Of a DNA stretch of 32,737 bases, positions 19,049-28,242 are shown piece by piece. Source of the DNA: Gammaproteobacteria bacterium. GTDB taxonomy: Bacteria > Pseudomonadota > Gammaproteobacteria > Pseudomonadales > Azotimanducaceae. The stretch spans positions 4,128-36,864 of the forward strand of contig PBAA01000018.1 in assembly GCA_002715785.1 (NCBI GenBank). Direction: 5' to 3'. The position numbers and the translations under genes were made by a program. The notes beneath the pieces are model-generated. The model saw only the letters and a list, made by a program, of their open reading frames with translations. It was not told where the DNA came from and made no database searches. How positions within the stretch are numbered: position 1 is the stretch's first letter; each line of letters begins with the position of its first letter.

Positions 19049-19876
19049 AGGCGACTGTTTACCACTGAATCGAGTTCAAAGTACGTTCTATTTGCTCTGT
19101 CGTTAATTTCAGCTTGCTTGCTATTGGTGGAGTCCTATAACGAGACGTTACTCGACCCGCTAAAGCAAGGGGTTGCCATAGTCGCAAGGCCAATCCAATC
19201 GATTGCTGAAGCCCCTTATTTTCTGACGGACGCGTCGATCGATTTTTTCTCTTCTCGAAATAACTTGCAGAAAGAGAACTCTATTCTGGAAAACCGGATA
19301 CGCGAACTTTCCTATGGTTCGCAGCGACTGGCCGCGGTCGAATCTGAAAATACTCGCTTGAGAGAGCTGCTTGGAAGTCGCAAGCGCTTGTCCGGAGATG
19401 TTTTGGTTGCAGAAATTGTGGGAATCGATCCCAACATACAGAGGCGCGAGGTAGTTATTGACAAAGGGACGGTTGACGGCGTGCGGGTCCGTCAGGCGGT
19501 GATCGAAGCTGAAGGCTTGTTCGGCCAGGTCATTGCGACCACCCGGTCCAGCGCTCGGGTTTTAATGGTGTCAGATCCGAGGCATGCAATTCCAGTAGAG
19601 GTTGTTCGGTCCGGATTTCGTTCAATTGCGGTGGGAATGGGTCTTAGCGATCGTCTTTATCTTGAAAACGTGTCTACCACAGCGGATCTCATAATAGGCG
19701 ATGTGCTGGTTAGTTCCGGATTGGGTGAGAGGTTTCCCAGGGGGTATCCAGTCGGCGAAGTACGATCGGTTGACATCGACCCAGCGAGGAACTACGCGGA
19801 CGTTTACACGAGTATTCAGGCTCGGCTAGATACGAGTCGTCATGTACTTATCTTGTTTGACGGGATGGCCCCATGA
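19046..19876 (+). CDS. mreC: Rod shape-determining protein MreC, probable AUU start
   Basis: Bitopic membrane protein that connects MreB to periplasmic cell-wall synthases. With the ATT at 19046 the protein has 276 residues: a short cytoplasmic end, a membrane helix near residues 10-28, a coiled coil near 72-110 (QKENSILENRIREL then ESENTRLRELLGS), and the beta-rich periplasmic domain with VVIDKGTVDGV and GDVLVSSGLGERFPRGYPVG. A TTG at 19118 is the first conventional start but would delete most of the membrane helix, which MreC needs. CTG 19055 is another nonstandard option, and a sequencing error near 19037 would also explain the pattern. The stop overlaps the mreD start (ATGA). Confidence 0.9.
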   Translation: MRRLFTTESSSKYVLFALSLISACLLLVESYNETLLDPLKQGVAIVARPIQSIAEAPYFLTDASIDFFSSRNNLQKENSILENRIRELSYGSQRLAAVESENTRLRELLGSRKRLSGDVLVAEIVGIDPNIQRREVVIDKGTVDGVRVRQAVIEAEGLFGQVIATTRSSARVLMVSDPRHAIPVEVVRSGFRSIAVGMGLSDRLYLENVSTTADLIIGDVLVSSGLGERFPRGYPVGEVRSVDIDPARNYADVYTSIQARLDTSRHVLILFDGMAP

Positions 19877-20367
19877 ACACGCCGGTTCGTGGAATCGTCG
19901 TTCTACTCATTCTTCTGATCGGACTACTTTTGACCGTTGGCCATTTACCCCGAGTGCTTCCGGACTGGATCGGGTGGTTGCGCCCAGAATGGATGGTGTT
20001 GATTTGTTTTTTTTGGGCAATCGAATTACCAGAGCGAATAGGCTTGGTAAGTGTTTGGGCGTGTGGATCAGTTATGGATGTCATGGTTGGCGATGCAATC
20101 GGTACAAACGGCGCCTGTTTAGCTTTAGTCTCGTTTGTTGGTTGGAAGCTGCAGTCCCGAGTAAGTCTCTATTCACCTTTCCAACAAATTGCGCTGATGT
20201 TTGTGATCTCTCTGGGCGTTCTTTGGATCAAGGCCGTTATTGACAATCTCTTCAATGGCGTTGCGTTTACAACACATATTCTAGTGAACGCGGCCTGCAC
20301 CAGCTTGTGGTGGATCCTAATATCTAGGGTGCTTGGCCGCGTCAAAACGCGGTTCGATATTCGGTGA
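19873..20367 (+). CDS. mreD: Rod shape-determining protein MreD
   Basis: A small (164-residue) hydrophobic inner-membrane protein with about five membrane segments, working with MreB and MreC in cell elongation. It opens with a hydrophobic helix (residues 5-24), followed by a PEWMVLICFFWAIELPERIG segment and a polar GDAIGTNG turn, typical of gammaproteobacterial MreD. The start ATG overlaps the mreC stop by 4 bp, and its own stop overlaps the GTG of maf by 4 bp. Confidence 0.93.
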   Translation: MNTPVRGIVVLLILLIGLLLTVGHLPRVLPDWIGWLRPEWMVLICFFWAIELPERIGLVSVWACGSVMDVMVGDAIGTNGACLALVSFVGWKLQSRVSLYSPFQQIALMFVISLGVLWIKAVIDNLFNGVAFTTHILVNAACTSLWWILISRVLGRVKTRFDIR

Positions 20368-20942
20368 GCGAAGCTCAGTTTATTTTAGCTTCGAAATCGC
20401 CGCGGCGGGCTGATCTTCTCCGGAGCGTAGGATTCAAATTCTTGATTGAGCCTGCCGACATCGACGAGTCATTAAAAGTGGGGGAGGGTCCACGAGATTA
20501 CGTCCGGCGTATGGCGCGATCGAAGGCGAGACATATCCGCGCGGACCTCGCCGTGCTGGGTGCGGATACGATTGTGCATGTCGACGGTGAAGTTTTAGGA
20601 AAGCCAGCAGATCGAGGTCAGGCTATTTCTTTTCTTGACAGGCTTTCGGGGCGCGAACACGAGGTCATGACTGCGGTCGCAATTTCTTTACGTGACCGAA
20701 TCGAAATCGTTGACGTAGTAACGAAGGTACATTTTCGCGATCTGAAGTCCGGTGAGGCAGCACGATACTGGGCAACGGGTGAGCCGCTCGATAAGGCGGG
20801 CGGTTATGGGCTACAGGGTGTGGGCGCAGTATTTGTGGATCAAGTAATCGGGAGTTACAGTGCGGTGATTGGGCTGCCGCTAGTGGAAACCGAACGCCTT
20901 TTGAGTTCGTTTGGTGTTGATACGTGGCGAAACCGTGCTTGA
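20364..20942 (+). CDS. maf: Maf/YhdE-type nucleoside triphosphate pyrophosphatase
   Basis: A 192-residue Maf protein. The YhdE subgroup hydrolyses dTTP, UTP and modified pyrimidine nucleotides to monophosphates and is linked to septation control. Motifs are ASKSPRR at the N-terminus, LGADTIV with the catalytic Asp, KPADRGQA, and EPLDKAGGYGLQG; the C-terminal GLPLVETERLLSSFG matches E. coli YhdE almost exactly as I recall it. It begins with GTG overlapping the mreD stop (GTGA) and lies 9 bp before rng, the same order as in E. coli and Pseudomonas. Confidence 0.95.
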   Translation: MSEAQFILASKSPRRADLLRSVGFKFLIEPADIDESLKVGEGPRDYVRRMARSKARHIRADLAVLGADTIVHVDGEVLGKPADRGQAISFLDRLSGREHEVMTAVAISLRDRIEIVDVVTKVHFRDLKSGEAARYWATGEPLDKAGGYGLQGVGAVFVDQVIGSYSAVIGLPLVETERLLSSFGVDTWRNRA

Positions 20943-20951
20943 TTAGGTCAG

Positions 20952-22484
20952 ATGCGCCAAGATTTATTCATTGATGTGAACGAGTACGAGACGCGTGTTG
21001 CGCTTTATCGGGATGAAATCTTGCAGGAAGTGCATATCGAACGCGATGGTCGATACAGCTTAACGGGCAATATCTATCGGGGTCGTGTCAATCGAGTTGT
21101 TCCTGGCATTCAGGCCGCCTTTGTCGATTTTGGAGGCGATCGTTCAGGCTTTTTACACGTACGAGATGTAGTGCCCGGTGGCGTGGGCGGCGTCGATTCC
21201 GATAAAAAGGACGCAGAAGAAAACAGCCGAGACCAATTCGAAGACGCATTAGATATACGAAGTGCTCTGCACGAAGGCCAGTCATTGCTGGTACAGGTAA
21301 ATAAGGACCCTATCGCTGGGAAAGGCGCTCGATTGACCACCAAATTGACGCTGGCTGGACGGTATTTGGTGCTCATGCCATATAACAGCCGCATAGGTGT
21401 GTCGCAGCGTATTCGGGAGGAAACTGAACGAGAAAGATTACGTAATTTGATGGACGATTTTAGGCATGAAATGTCGAGTCCCCATGGATACATCGTTCGA
21501 ACGGTGGCTGAAGGAGTACCGATCGAGGATCTTGAAGATGATGTCGAATTTCTTGAGCGCTTATGGCGGCAGGTCACTGAAAAGGCGAAAGCTGCAGCAA
21601 ATGGCGAAGCTGTGTACCAAGAACTTCCTCTGCATACGCGTGCACTCCGAGACCTCGTTAATGCTCAGGTACAGTCGATCGCGGTGAACGACGAAGACAC
21701 GATAGAGCAAGTAAAAGATTTCGTGGCGAGTTACATGCCGGAATACATCCCGGGGTTAATGTTAGCGGCCGATAGCGAATATCAAAAAGACAAGCTGGAT
21801 GAGGAGCTAGCCAAGGCGCTGATGCGGGAAGTGACGTTACCGTCCGGTGGATATTTGATCGTTGAGAATACCGAGTCGATGTGTACGGTCGACGTAAACA
21901 CTGGCCGTTTCGTTGGCTCTAAGAACCTGGAAGACACTGCATTTAAGACGAACATGGAGGCGGCTCGAGTGATTGCCCGAGAGTTGCGAGTTAGGAATAT
22001 TGGCGGACTTGTCGTGGTGGATTTTATCGACATGGACGACGCGGTGCATCGTTGCGACGTTATGGAGACCTTCGAGAAATCATTTGAAGGCGATCCAAAT
22101 CGCGTCCAAATCGGAGACTTTTCGGAGTTTGGACTGGTTGAGCTGAGCCGAAAACGTACTCGTAAAACTCTAGCGGAACAGCTGGGGGAACCCTGTTTGA
22201 GATGCAGTGGTGAAGGGATTGTTAAGAGCGTTGAAACCACTTGTTTTGATCTGTTTCGTGCGCTGCACGCTGATGCCAAGGCGCGTGTCGAAGGCGCAGG
22301 GCTCGGACTGGTGTATCTAGTCAGGACACGTCAAGAGGTTGTGGATCGAATGGTTGGTCAAGAGTCAGGCCGGCTAGAGCAATTGAGTTCTAAGTTGGAG
22401 TGCGAAATTCGCTTTGAAGTTGAGCACGACGGGGGACTTGGCGAATATACGTTGGTTCGACTCTCTGACCCACAAAGCGGTTAA
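20952..22484 (+). CDS. rng: Ribonuclease G
   Basis: Endoribonuclease of the RNase E/G family; it matures the 16S rRNA 5' end and helps degrade some mRNAs. The 510-residue protein has the S1 RNA-binding domain (TGNIYRGRVNRV ... FVDFGGDRSGFLHVRD, about 38-72), catalytic Mg ligands D314 (TVDVNTGRF) and D357 (VVVDFIDMDD), and the zinc-link cysteines C415 and C418 (PCLRC). It ends soon after the catalytic core and lacks the long degradosome scaffold of RNase E, which separates G from E. It is slightly longer than E. coli RNase G (489), mainly through an acidic insert near residues 80-100 inside the S1 region. Confidence 0.96.
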   Translation: MRQDLFIDVNEYETRVALYRDEILQEVHIERDGRYSLTGNIYRGRVNRVVPGIQAAFVDFGGDRSGFLHVRDVVPGGVGGVDSDKKDAEENSRDQFEDALDIRSALHEGQSLLVQVNKDPIAGKGARLTTKLTLAGRYLVLMPYNSRIGVSQRIREETERERLRNLMDDFRHEMSSPHGYIVRTVAEGVPIEDLEDDVEFLERLWRQVTEKAKAAANGEAVYQELPLHTRALRDLVNAQVQSIAVNDEDTIEQVKDFVASYMPEYIPGLMLAADSEYQKDKLDEELAKALMREVTLPSGGYLIVENTESMCTVDVNTGRFVGSKNLEDTAFKTNMEAARVIARELRVRNIGGLVVVDFIDMDDAVHRCDVMETFEKSFEGDPNRVQIGDFSEFGLVELSRKRTRKTLAEQLGEPCLRCSGEGIVKSVETTCFDLFRALHADAKARVEGAGLGLVYLVRTRQEVVDRMVGQESGRLEQLSSKLECEIRFEVEHDGGLGEYTLVRLSDPQSG

Positions 22485-22617
22485 CTAAGTCGGACAACTA
22501 CGGGACGTGAAAGCCACAAAACGAGATCACTTGGCCACGATCGTTATTGAAAAATCGGACTCTGAGAGTTGATGTGGCTGACTTTGAGCGCGCCGAAGCA
22601 AGGGTAGGGAGGGGACG

Positions 22618-25600
22618 TTGAATCGTTCGCTAAAATACTTACTACTCTTCGTAATTGCAGTGCTAGCGTTCTTTGCCGGGGTTCAGCTCATCGGGAGAAT
22701 TTTTTCCGCAAATCTCACCGACTTGGAACCCACGATCAACGAATTATTGGCCCCTTACGATGTAACTTTGGAAGGAGCTAAGGGTGGTTGGAGTTACGTC
22801 AATCCGATATTTACCGCGCGTCGTATTACTTTCTCGGGCGGTCAGCTAGACGAGGTCCTATTCGAAATCAACCTTCTCAAGAGCCTTCTAAACAACCGCA
22901 TTGTCGCAAACAGGTTGATAGTCGGTTCGGCGCACGTTGGTGTCGAGTACGTAGATTCTGGATGGCGCCTAAGAGGCTCGGGGGGAACGGGCATGCCGGC
23001 GCCCGACATCCTTAGTTTTCTGGTCGATAGCCAAGACCTGCTTTTTTCAGCGGAGCTACAAGCTTTTCGTTACGGTAAGTCGGCATCTTGGGTAATCGGA
23101 GCTAGGAGCTTCAACCGCGACGGGCACCACCGTATTTCACTTACCCTCGCTCCAGACAAGAACTGCGTGAGCTGTAAAGGTCGTTTGGAGCTCGATTTTC
23201 GTGATTCGGTTTGGGGACGTAATGACGGTAACGGGCTAGGATTCGTGGATCTAACGGACGTGACTTTTGACGATGAAGTAGCTGAGATCCTTGGTCTTCC
23301 GGTCGGCAAATGGAATATGACGGGAGGCTGGAAAAAAAATGCAAGAGAGGAACTTTTTTCGGTCGAGATACTGTTTGAACGCGGACAGAACGACGACTCT
23401 AGATTTGTCGCGTCTGCGAATCTCAGCGGCAGCCTCCAAGGCGATCGATACCGCGGATCCATCAACATTGTCGGACTCGATCCGGTGGCAGGCCGTATAG
23501 AACTTTCGCCTCTCAGCGTACATACAGATGCTCGCGATCTACTGGAACTATTTAGTCCGGCAATTGAGTTGCGTACCTTATCGACGTTGGCGACTGGTCT
23601 CTACGGTCTTGACCACCCTGTTGGGCGTCGGATTAAAGAACTGGGTGCATCTGGCCGTTTGCAAGGAGCAGTTTTTCTTGTAGACCAACAGGGCACCGCA
23701 TTTGCCGCAGAAGCCGACCTGTTGTCTCTCAAGAACCATCGAGGAGGACCAGCTTCAGAGTCTGTTTCTGGATCAATACGCGGACATGGAAGGGTGATCA
23801 AACTAGATCTGGCTTCCAAGTCGGGGACAATCGCATTGCCTAAGGTGTTTGAGGACCCCCTACTCTTTGACGAGGCGGTGGGCCCGATCGTCTTTTGGAT
23901 CGGACGAGATTACGTTGGTATTCGCGGAGAAAACCTCAGCTTTACTACCGACGAAAGCATCATTACGGGCGGCTTCGGACTTTCGATGCCAAAAATAGAC
24001 GGACGCGAGCATCAAACCACCTTGGTTGCGAATGTGGAAAAAATGGGTGTTCGAAGAGCGAAGAAGTATGTCCCTATCGGCCTACCTCAAGGACTGAAAT
24101 CTTGGTTGAAGACTAGTTTGCGAAATGTCGGTTCCTTTTCGGCCGTTCAATTGGTTTACCACGGTCGCAATGTTATCTATCCAGGATTGCCATTGAGGCG
24201 AGCTGAACTTCTGGCGGACTTTGAGTCGCTGTCGATTGATTTCCATGAAGACTGGCCGCTGGTTTCTGCCGCTGACGGGCGACTTGAGGTCAGGGCTCGA
24301 GAAAGTCGAGTCGAGTTGCAGGAAGCAACGAGCTTTGAGGCGAAAGTTACTAACGCCGTCGTTTCGATACCGTCAAATGGTTCCTTTATCGACGCGAAAT
24401 TGGACGTCGTAGTACCCGTCCCTCGCGCGTTGTTATTTGCTCAGGAAAGATCGATGGAGCTCTTAGCTCCCGTAATTGGTGGTGGTTTGGTTGGTGAGGG
24501 TTCCCTCGGTATTGATGCCAGTTTTAGAGTACCGCTGACGGATCGCATGGGGGAGCCCGGAGACTTCCAGTTGAAGTTTGAATTCAATAATGTCGCGGTC
24601 TCACTTGATGATCCGAGCATGCGTTTGGACGCTTTAAATGGGGCGGTCGAGTATCGTTCGCCATACTCGATCGTAAAGAGCGATCTGTCCGCAAATCTAT
24701 TCGGCACGCCAATTGACATTGAAATCATCTCAGGGAGTAACGCAGACGAAGAATTCATGGGAGTAGCACTGACTGGGCAGTTAAAGGTGGCTGATTTGCT
24801 CGCTCTACTTGAAGTAAACAACCCGAATATTGCGACCGGAAACATGGAGTATTTGGCGAATTTATCGATCTTTGTGGATTCGGCACGACCGTCTGAACTG
24901 GGCTTCACATCCGATCTGGTTGGCGTCGGCCTAACACTGCCGGACGAGTGGGCGAAACCACCTTCGGTAGCACGACCTTTGGACGTCAATATTCAATTCT
25001 TGGATTCGTATACATCTGTAGCGTTCCGTCACGGCACGACTGCAGGATGGATTCACCTTTCTAACAATCGGATAAGTCGCGGATCGGTTGGAGTCGGAGC
25101 ACCGGCGATCGTCGTATCAGAAAACGAAGAACGTTTGGTTGTTTCCGGCGGTTTGGATTCTCTAGAAATCGACACGAAACTTGCTAATTCAAACGACCTA
25201 ATCGACTGGCGATTGAACAATTTTCGAATAGATGCGCTGCGGGCAGGCGCCGTGGAGTTCACAAATGCGATCGTTTCGGGCCAATCGGTTGGCGACGCTG
25301 TAGAAGTCCAACTGTCTTCAGACCAGATTGATGCGACGTTTGTTCGGAAATTCGACGATCCGTGGAAAGTCGACGTAGATGAAATTCGAATCGCAAATTT
25401 CAATCCAGTTGGGAATGCGGGAACGTCCGACCCATTGTCATTCGATATATCAGGGAAGATTGTGCCCGCGGACATTACGGTTCGTAGCGTGTTGGTGACC
25501 GATATCGATGGGTCCATCAACGATTTTGGCCGCTGGCGTTTTCGCCTCCGCCCGCACCCCGACGGGTTGCGAGTGCATGGGCTGGAAGGTGCAATACGCG

Positions 25601-26346
25601 GTATCGAGATTAGTAGCGATCAGGAGATGTTTTGGGCTCGTTCCACTAATCGGACGCACTTTGTCGGCAGTATTCAGGGCGTTGCGCTTGGATCGGTGCT
25701 GTCTCAATGGGGTTTCGACCTCAGTATCGAAGGCGAATCATTCAGCGGAGAGGGTGACCTTACTTGGCCCGGATCTCCGCTTGCATTTGCAATCAAGGAC
25801 ATTGAGGGATCCTTCGTCTCCGAGGTCAAAAATGGTCGATTTGTGGACCTAGAGCAGGGTGGCGGAGTCGCTCGTATTTTAGGATTGCTGAATTACTCAA
25901 CCATCGCCCAAAGGCTAACTGGGAATTTCTCTGACGTGGTATCTAAGGGCATCAGCTTTAATCGAATACACGCTCCGGTGAATTTCCAATCCGGCGTATT
26001 GGGGTTTACAGAGCCAATGTTTGTAGAAGGGAATGGGTTGCTTTTTCGGGTCAACGGTACGGTTGATTTATCCGACGGACGGCTTGAAAACGAGCTCGTT
26101 ATAACGCTCCCGGTTTCGGACAGCCTACCGTGGTATGCCGCATACATCGCGATTGCCAATCCGGTGGCAGGCGTCGGCGTGTTGCTTGGTCGGCGTATTT
26201 TTGGTGCCCAGATCGAAAATCTTTCGAGTGGAAAGTATCGGCTTAGCGGGACTTTGGATGAGCCCCGTGTGGAATTCGTCAGCATTTTCACTACTGATAT
26301 GGAAGATTCAAGTACTTCTCAAACTCAGGTTGAAAAAGCACCATGA
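22618..26346 (+). CDS. yhdP: YhdP family AsmA-like envelope protein
   Basis: A 1242-residue inner-membrane-anchored protein of the AsmA/TamB/YhdP group. E. coli YhdP (about 1266 aa) with TamB and YdbH carries phospholipids toward the outer membrane through a long beta-groove. A membrane helix lies near residues 5-24, then a very long beta-rich periplasmic region with repeated alternating strands. The C-terminal AsmA-like part has FNRIHAPVNFQSGVLGF, an IANPVAGVGVLLG segment and GKYRLSGTLDEPRVEF. The start is TTG 22618, with AGGGAGGGG just upstream; a stop at 22585 excludes longer versions. The position after rng matches E. coli. The 133-bp rng-yhdP gap holds no other gene I can support. Confidence 0.93.
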   Translation: MNRSLKYLLLFVIAVLAFFAGVQLIGRIFSANLTDLEPTINELLAPYDVTLEGAKGGWSYVNPIFTARRITFSGGQLDEVLFEINLLKSLLNNRIVANRLIVGSAHVGVEYVDSGWRLRGSGGTGMPAPDILSFLVDSQDLLFSAELQAFRYGKSASWVIGARSFNRDGHHRISLTLAPDKNCVSCKGRLELDFRDSVWGRNDGNGLGFVDLTDVTFDDEVAEILGLPVGKWNMTGGWKKNAREELFSVEILFERGQNDDSRFVASANLSGSLQGDRYRGSINIVGLDPVAGRIELSPLSVHTDARDLLELFSPAIELRTLSTLATGLYGLDHPVGRRIKELGASGRLQGAVFLVDQQGTAFAAEADLLSLKNHRGGPASESVSGSIRGHGRVIKLDLASKSGTIALPKVFEDPLLFDEAVGPIVFWIGRDYVGIRGENLSFTTDESIITGGFGLSMPKIDGREHQTTLVANVEKMGVRRAKKYVPIGLPQGLKSWLKTSLRNVGSFSAVQLVYHGRNVIYPGLPLRRAELLADFESLSIDFHEDWPLVSAADGRLEVRARESRVELQEATSFEAKVTNAVVSIPSNGSFIDAKLDVVVPVPRALLFAQERSMELLAPVIGGGLVGEGSLGIDASFRVPLTDRMGEPGDFQLKFEFNNVAVSLDDPSMRLDALNGAVEYRSPYSIVKSDLSANLFGTPIDIEIISGSNADEEFMGVALTGQLKVADLLALLEVNNPNIATGNMEYLANLSIFVDSARPSELGFTSDLVGVGLTLPDEWAKPPSVARPLDVNIQFLDSYTSVAFRHGTTAGWIHLSNNRISRGSVGVGAPAIVVSENEERLVVSGGLDSLEIDTKLANSNDLIDWRLNNFRIDALRAGAVEFTNAIVSGQSVGDAVEVQLSSDQIDATFVRKFDDPWKVDVDEIRIANFNPVGNAGTSDPLSFDISGKIVPADITVRSVLVTDIDGSINDFGRWRFRLRPHPDGLRVHGLEGAIRGIEISSDQEMFWARSTNRTHFVGSIQGVALGSVLSQWGFDLSIEGESFSGEGDLTWPGSPLAFAIKDIEGSFVSEVKNGRFVDLEQGGGVARILGLLNYSTIAQRLTGNFSDVVSKGISFNRIHAPVNFQSGVLGFTEPMFVEGNGLLFRVNGTVDLSDGRLENELVITLPVSDSLPWYAAYIAIANPVAGVGVLLGRRIFGAQIENLSSGKYRLSGTLDEPRVEFVSIFTTDMEDSSTSQTQVEKAP

Positions 26347-26619
26347 ATGATCATCACAATCAAGATCGTTTGCACGAAGCCGCCATACCACTTCGGTTGG
26401 ATTGCGTTGATTCTTCATGGTCACTCACCATACGTTGACCGAAGATCTATTGTTATTTGTAGGTCAGAGCGTAAATCTGGTAACGGGCGATAGTCAGATG
26501 GTCGTTGGTGAAATTTGGGTCGATTGGCCTAAGAGGTTTGTCGCGTCGTACAGAACCCCGCCGTGGCGCATATACAGAAGAACTCCGAAGAGATGACCGG
26601 TTCGGGGGCTGCTACTGGG
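26347..26619. other. Gene-poor convergent gap between yhdP and ptsO
   Basis: This 273-bp stretch has no recognisable gene, RNA or terminator hairpin with a T-run. Two short frames exist: one starting at the ATG that overlaps the yhdP stop (26343-26438, 31 codons), and one of 59 codons at 26417-26596 with a very basic C-terminus (RTPPWRIYRRTPKR). The first has the ATGA overlap common in this region, but neither resembles a known family to me. In Pseudomonas, nitrilase and TldD/PmbA genes are found around here, so this may be a deletion junction with degraded remnants. Confidence 0.4.
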
Positions 26620-26892
26620 TTATTCAGCTTCTCCAAAACGATCAGCAACCATTGATATTAAGGCTTCAATTGCGTCGTCCTCGTCTTCCCCATTTACTTT
26701 CAATGAAAGGACAGTGCCCTTGTCAGCCGCTAGAGTTAATACATTCAATATGCTTTTTGCATCGACTAATTCGCCATCTTGAATTCCAATTTCAATGTTG
26801 CATCGAAATTGGCGTGCGACCCGGATGAATTTTGACGACGCTCGAGCGTGCAACCCAAGCTTGTTGACGATGGGGAGATTAACGTGTCGCAC
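26620..26892 (-). CDS. ptsO: Nitrogen-PTS phosphocarrier protein NPr (HPr family)
   Basis: A 90-residue HPr-fold phosphocarrier of the nitrogen phosphotransferase system. It passes phosphate from EI-Ntr (PtsP) to PtsN. The phosphorylated His is H15 in LGLHARAS, and the second conserved region DAKSILNVLTLAA holds Ser47, equivalent to the regulatory Ser of HPr. It overlaps the 3' end of rapZ by 14 bp. The ptsN-rapZ-ptsO order places it as NPr rather than sugar-PTS HPr. It is the last gene of this minus-strand run. Confidence 0.94.
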   Translation of the reverse strand: MRHVNLPIVNKLGLHARASSKFIRVARQFRCNIEIGIQDGELVDAKSILNVLTLAADKGTVLSLKVNGEDEDDAIEALISMVADRFGEAE

Positions 26893-27751
26893 CGACCAGG
26901 TTATTGGCTTCCTGATGCCGTACCAAGACGTCAGAGTAATTTTGTGAAAAATGTGTTGATAATCTTTCCACTATATAGACCGATCTGTGATGGCCTCCCG
27001 TGCAACCTATAGCCACCGTCATATATGCGCGATCGGTTTTTTCGAATTCGAATAACCAAGTTTCAAGAAAATTAGAGATGTCATTGACCAAACGGGTGGT
27101 TATTGGTTGTGATTCAAGAAAATCGCGGATTGGTTGATCAAATCCGGATAGAGATCGTAGTTCTTTTTGCCAATAGGGATTGGGTAAACAACGGACGTCA
27201 AAAACGAAATCTGAGTCGATGGGAACACCAGTCTTAAAGGCGAAAGACCGGAAAAGAAGCGAGATGCTCTTAGCAGATTTGTTGATCACGCGGGTTTTGA
27301 TCATCACTACGAGTTCTGCGGCAGTCAAAGTTGTTGTATCTATCTGCAGGTCGGCCAATTCAGAAACGACAGCAAGGACTTCTCGTTCCGCGTCAATAGC
27401 TTCGCGCAAATCTTGGGTGACGTGAGTGAGGGGGTGCCGACGACGGGTCTCGCTAAAGCGTTGAATTAAAATGTCGCCTAGTGCATCGAGAAAAATGATC
27501 TGAACATCTAGACCGATTTGATCGAGCGCAGATAGCCGTTCAGGCAATTGTTCGAGATCCTTTGGTACATTCCGCGCGTCGATACAAACGGCGAGATCTT
27601 GGACGATTTCTGCCTCAGAACTAGATTGGATGAGTGGTTCAAGGAGGCCGGCTGGAAAATTGTCAATACAGCTGAATCCTTCATCTTCGAGAGCGTGAAG
27701 GGCAGTGCTTTTCCCGGAACCTGATCGTCCGCTGATGACAATCAATTTCAT
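26879..27751 (-). CDS. rapZ: RNase adapter protein RapZ
   Basis: A 290-residue RapZ (YvcJ/YhbJ) protein. In E. coli it presents the small RNA GlmZ to RNase E and senses glucosamine-6-phosphate; elsewhere it binds nucleotides. Walker A GRSGSGKS is at 8-15 and a CIDARN block near 57-62. The C-terminal domain has the highly conserved GCTGGHHRSVYIVERL, used for RNA and metabolite binding. Its start overlaps the ptsN stop by 4 bp and its end overlaps ptsO by 14 bp. Confidence 0.96.
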   Translation of the reverse strand: MKLIVISGRSGSGKSTALHALEDEGFSCIDNFPAGLLEPLIQSSSEAEIVQDLAVCIDARNVPKDLEQLPERLSALDQIGLDVQIIFLDALGDILIQRFSETRRRHPLTHVTQDLREAIDAEREVLAVVSELADLQIDTTTLTAAELVVMIKTRVINKSAKSISLLFRSFAFKTGVPIDSDFVFDVRCLPNPYWQKELRSLSGFDQPIRDFLESQPITTRLVNDISNFLETWLFEFEKTDRAYMTVAIGCTGGHHRSVYIVERLSTHFSQNYSDVLVRHQEANNLVGATR

Positions 27752-28212
27752 TCTGCTAACGCCTCGGCAACCTGGCGTTGAAAAACTTCGTACAGCTCTC
27801 GATCGTCTTGTGCTTTTCGCAGATCCTGGGCATTAGGTTGAAGGTCGAAGACCCTTGCTAGAATAGCCAAGAGATCGAGATGCAGTCTGGTCTCGCGTTC
27901 CGGTACGACGAGAATGAATAGAAGGTCGACGTCTTGATCGTCAAAACTAATAGGGTTCGTCAAGTACAAAAGTGACGCGACTGGATGTCGACAATCCGGA
28001 TGTCGACAGTGTGGTATCGCGATACCTTCTCCAAGGTTCGTACTACCAAGCTTTTCTCGTGCCATCAGTGCCTCAAGAAGGTGTCGTGCGCCGATATCAC
28101 CTTGAGTCTTCGCGATCAGCTCAGACGCCACCTCAATAGAAGCCTTTTTGGACGCGGCGTCTACGTCTCGCCGGACACAGTTGATGGGTAAAATCGATAT
28201 GAAATCAATCAT
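27748..28212 (-). CDS. ptsN: Nitrogen-regulatory PTS IIA protein PtsN
   Basis: EIIA-Ntr, the terminal phosphate acceptor of the nitrogen PTS; it regulates potassium transport and other targets by protein contact. The 154-residue protein has the active-site His68 in GEGIAIPHCR, and downstream NPISFDDQDVDLLFILVVP, both typical of EIIA fructose/Ntr domains. A four-residue echo (CRHPDCRHP) sits just after the active His. It starts 30 bp after the rpoN stop, so the hpf gene usually found between them is absent. Confidence 0.95.
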   Translation of the reverse strand: MIDFISILPINCVRRDVDAASKKASIEVASELIAKTQGDIGARHLLEALMAREKLGSTNLGEGIAIPHCRHPDCRHPVASLLYLTNPISFDDQDVDLLFILVVPERETRLHLDLLAILARVFDLQPNAQDLRKAQDDRELYEVFQRQVAEALAE

Positions 28213-28242
28213 GAACGGTTAGTAATATCTGAAACAGCTATC

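Noticed and set aside
19118-19876. mreC starting at TTG 19118
   Set aside because: It would begin inside the membrane helix and lose the anchor; the frame upstream encodes a normal MreC N-terminus from ATT 19046.
26505-26828. 107-codon plus-strand frame over ptsO
   Set aside because: It lies mostly antisense to ptsO, whose HPr motifs are clear, and its translation looks unlike a real protein.
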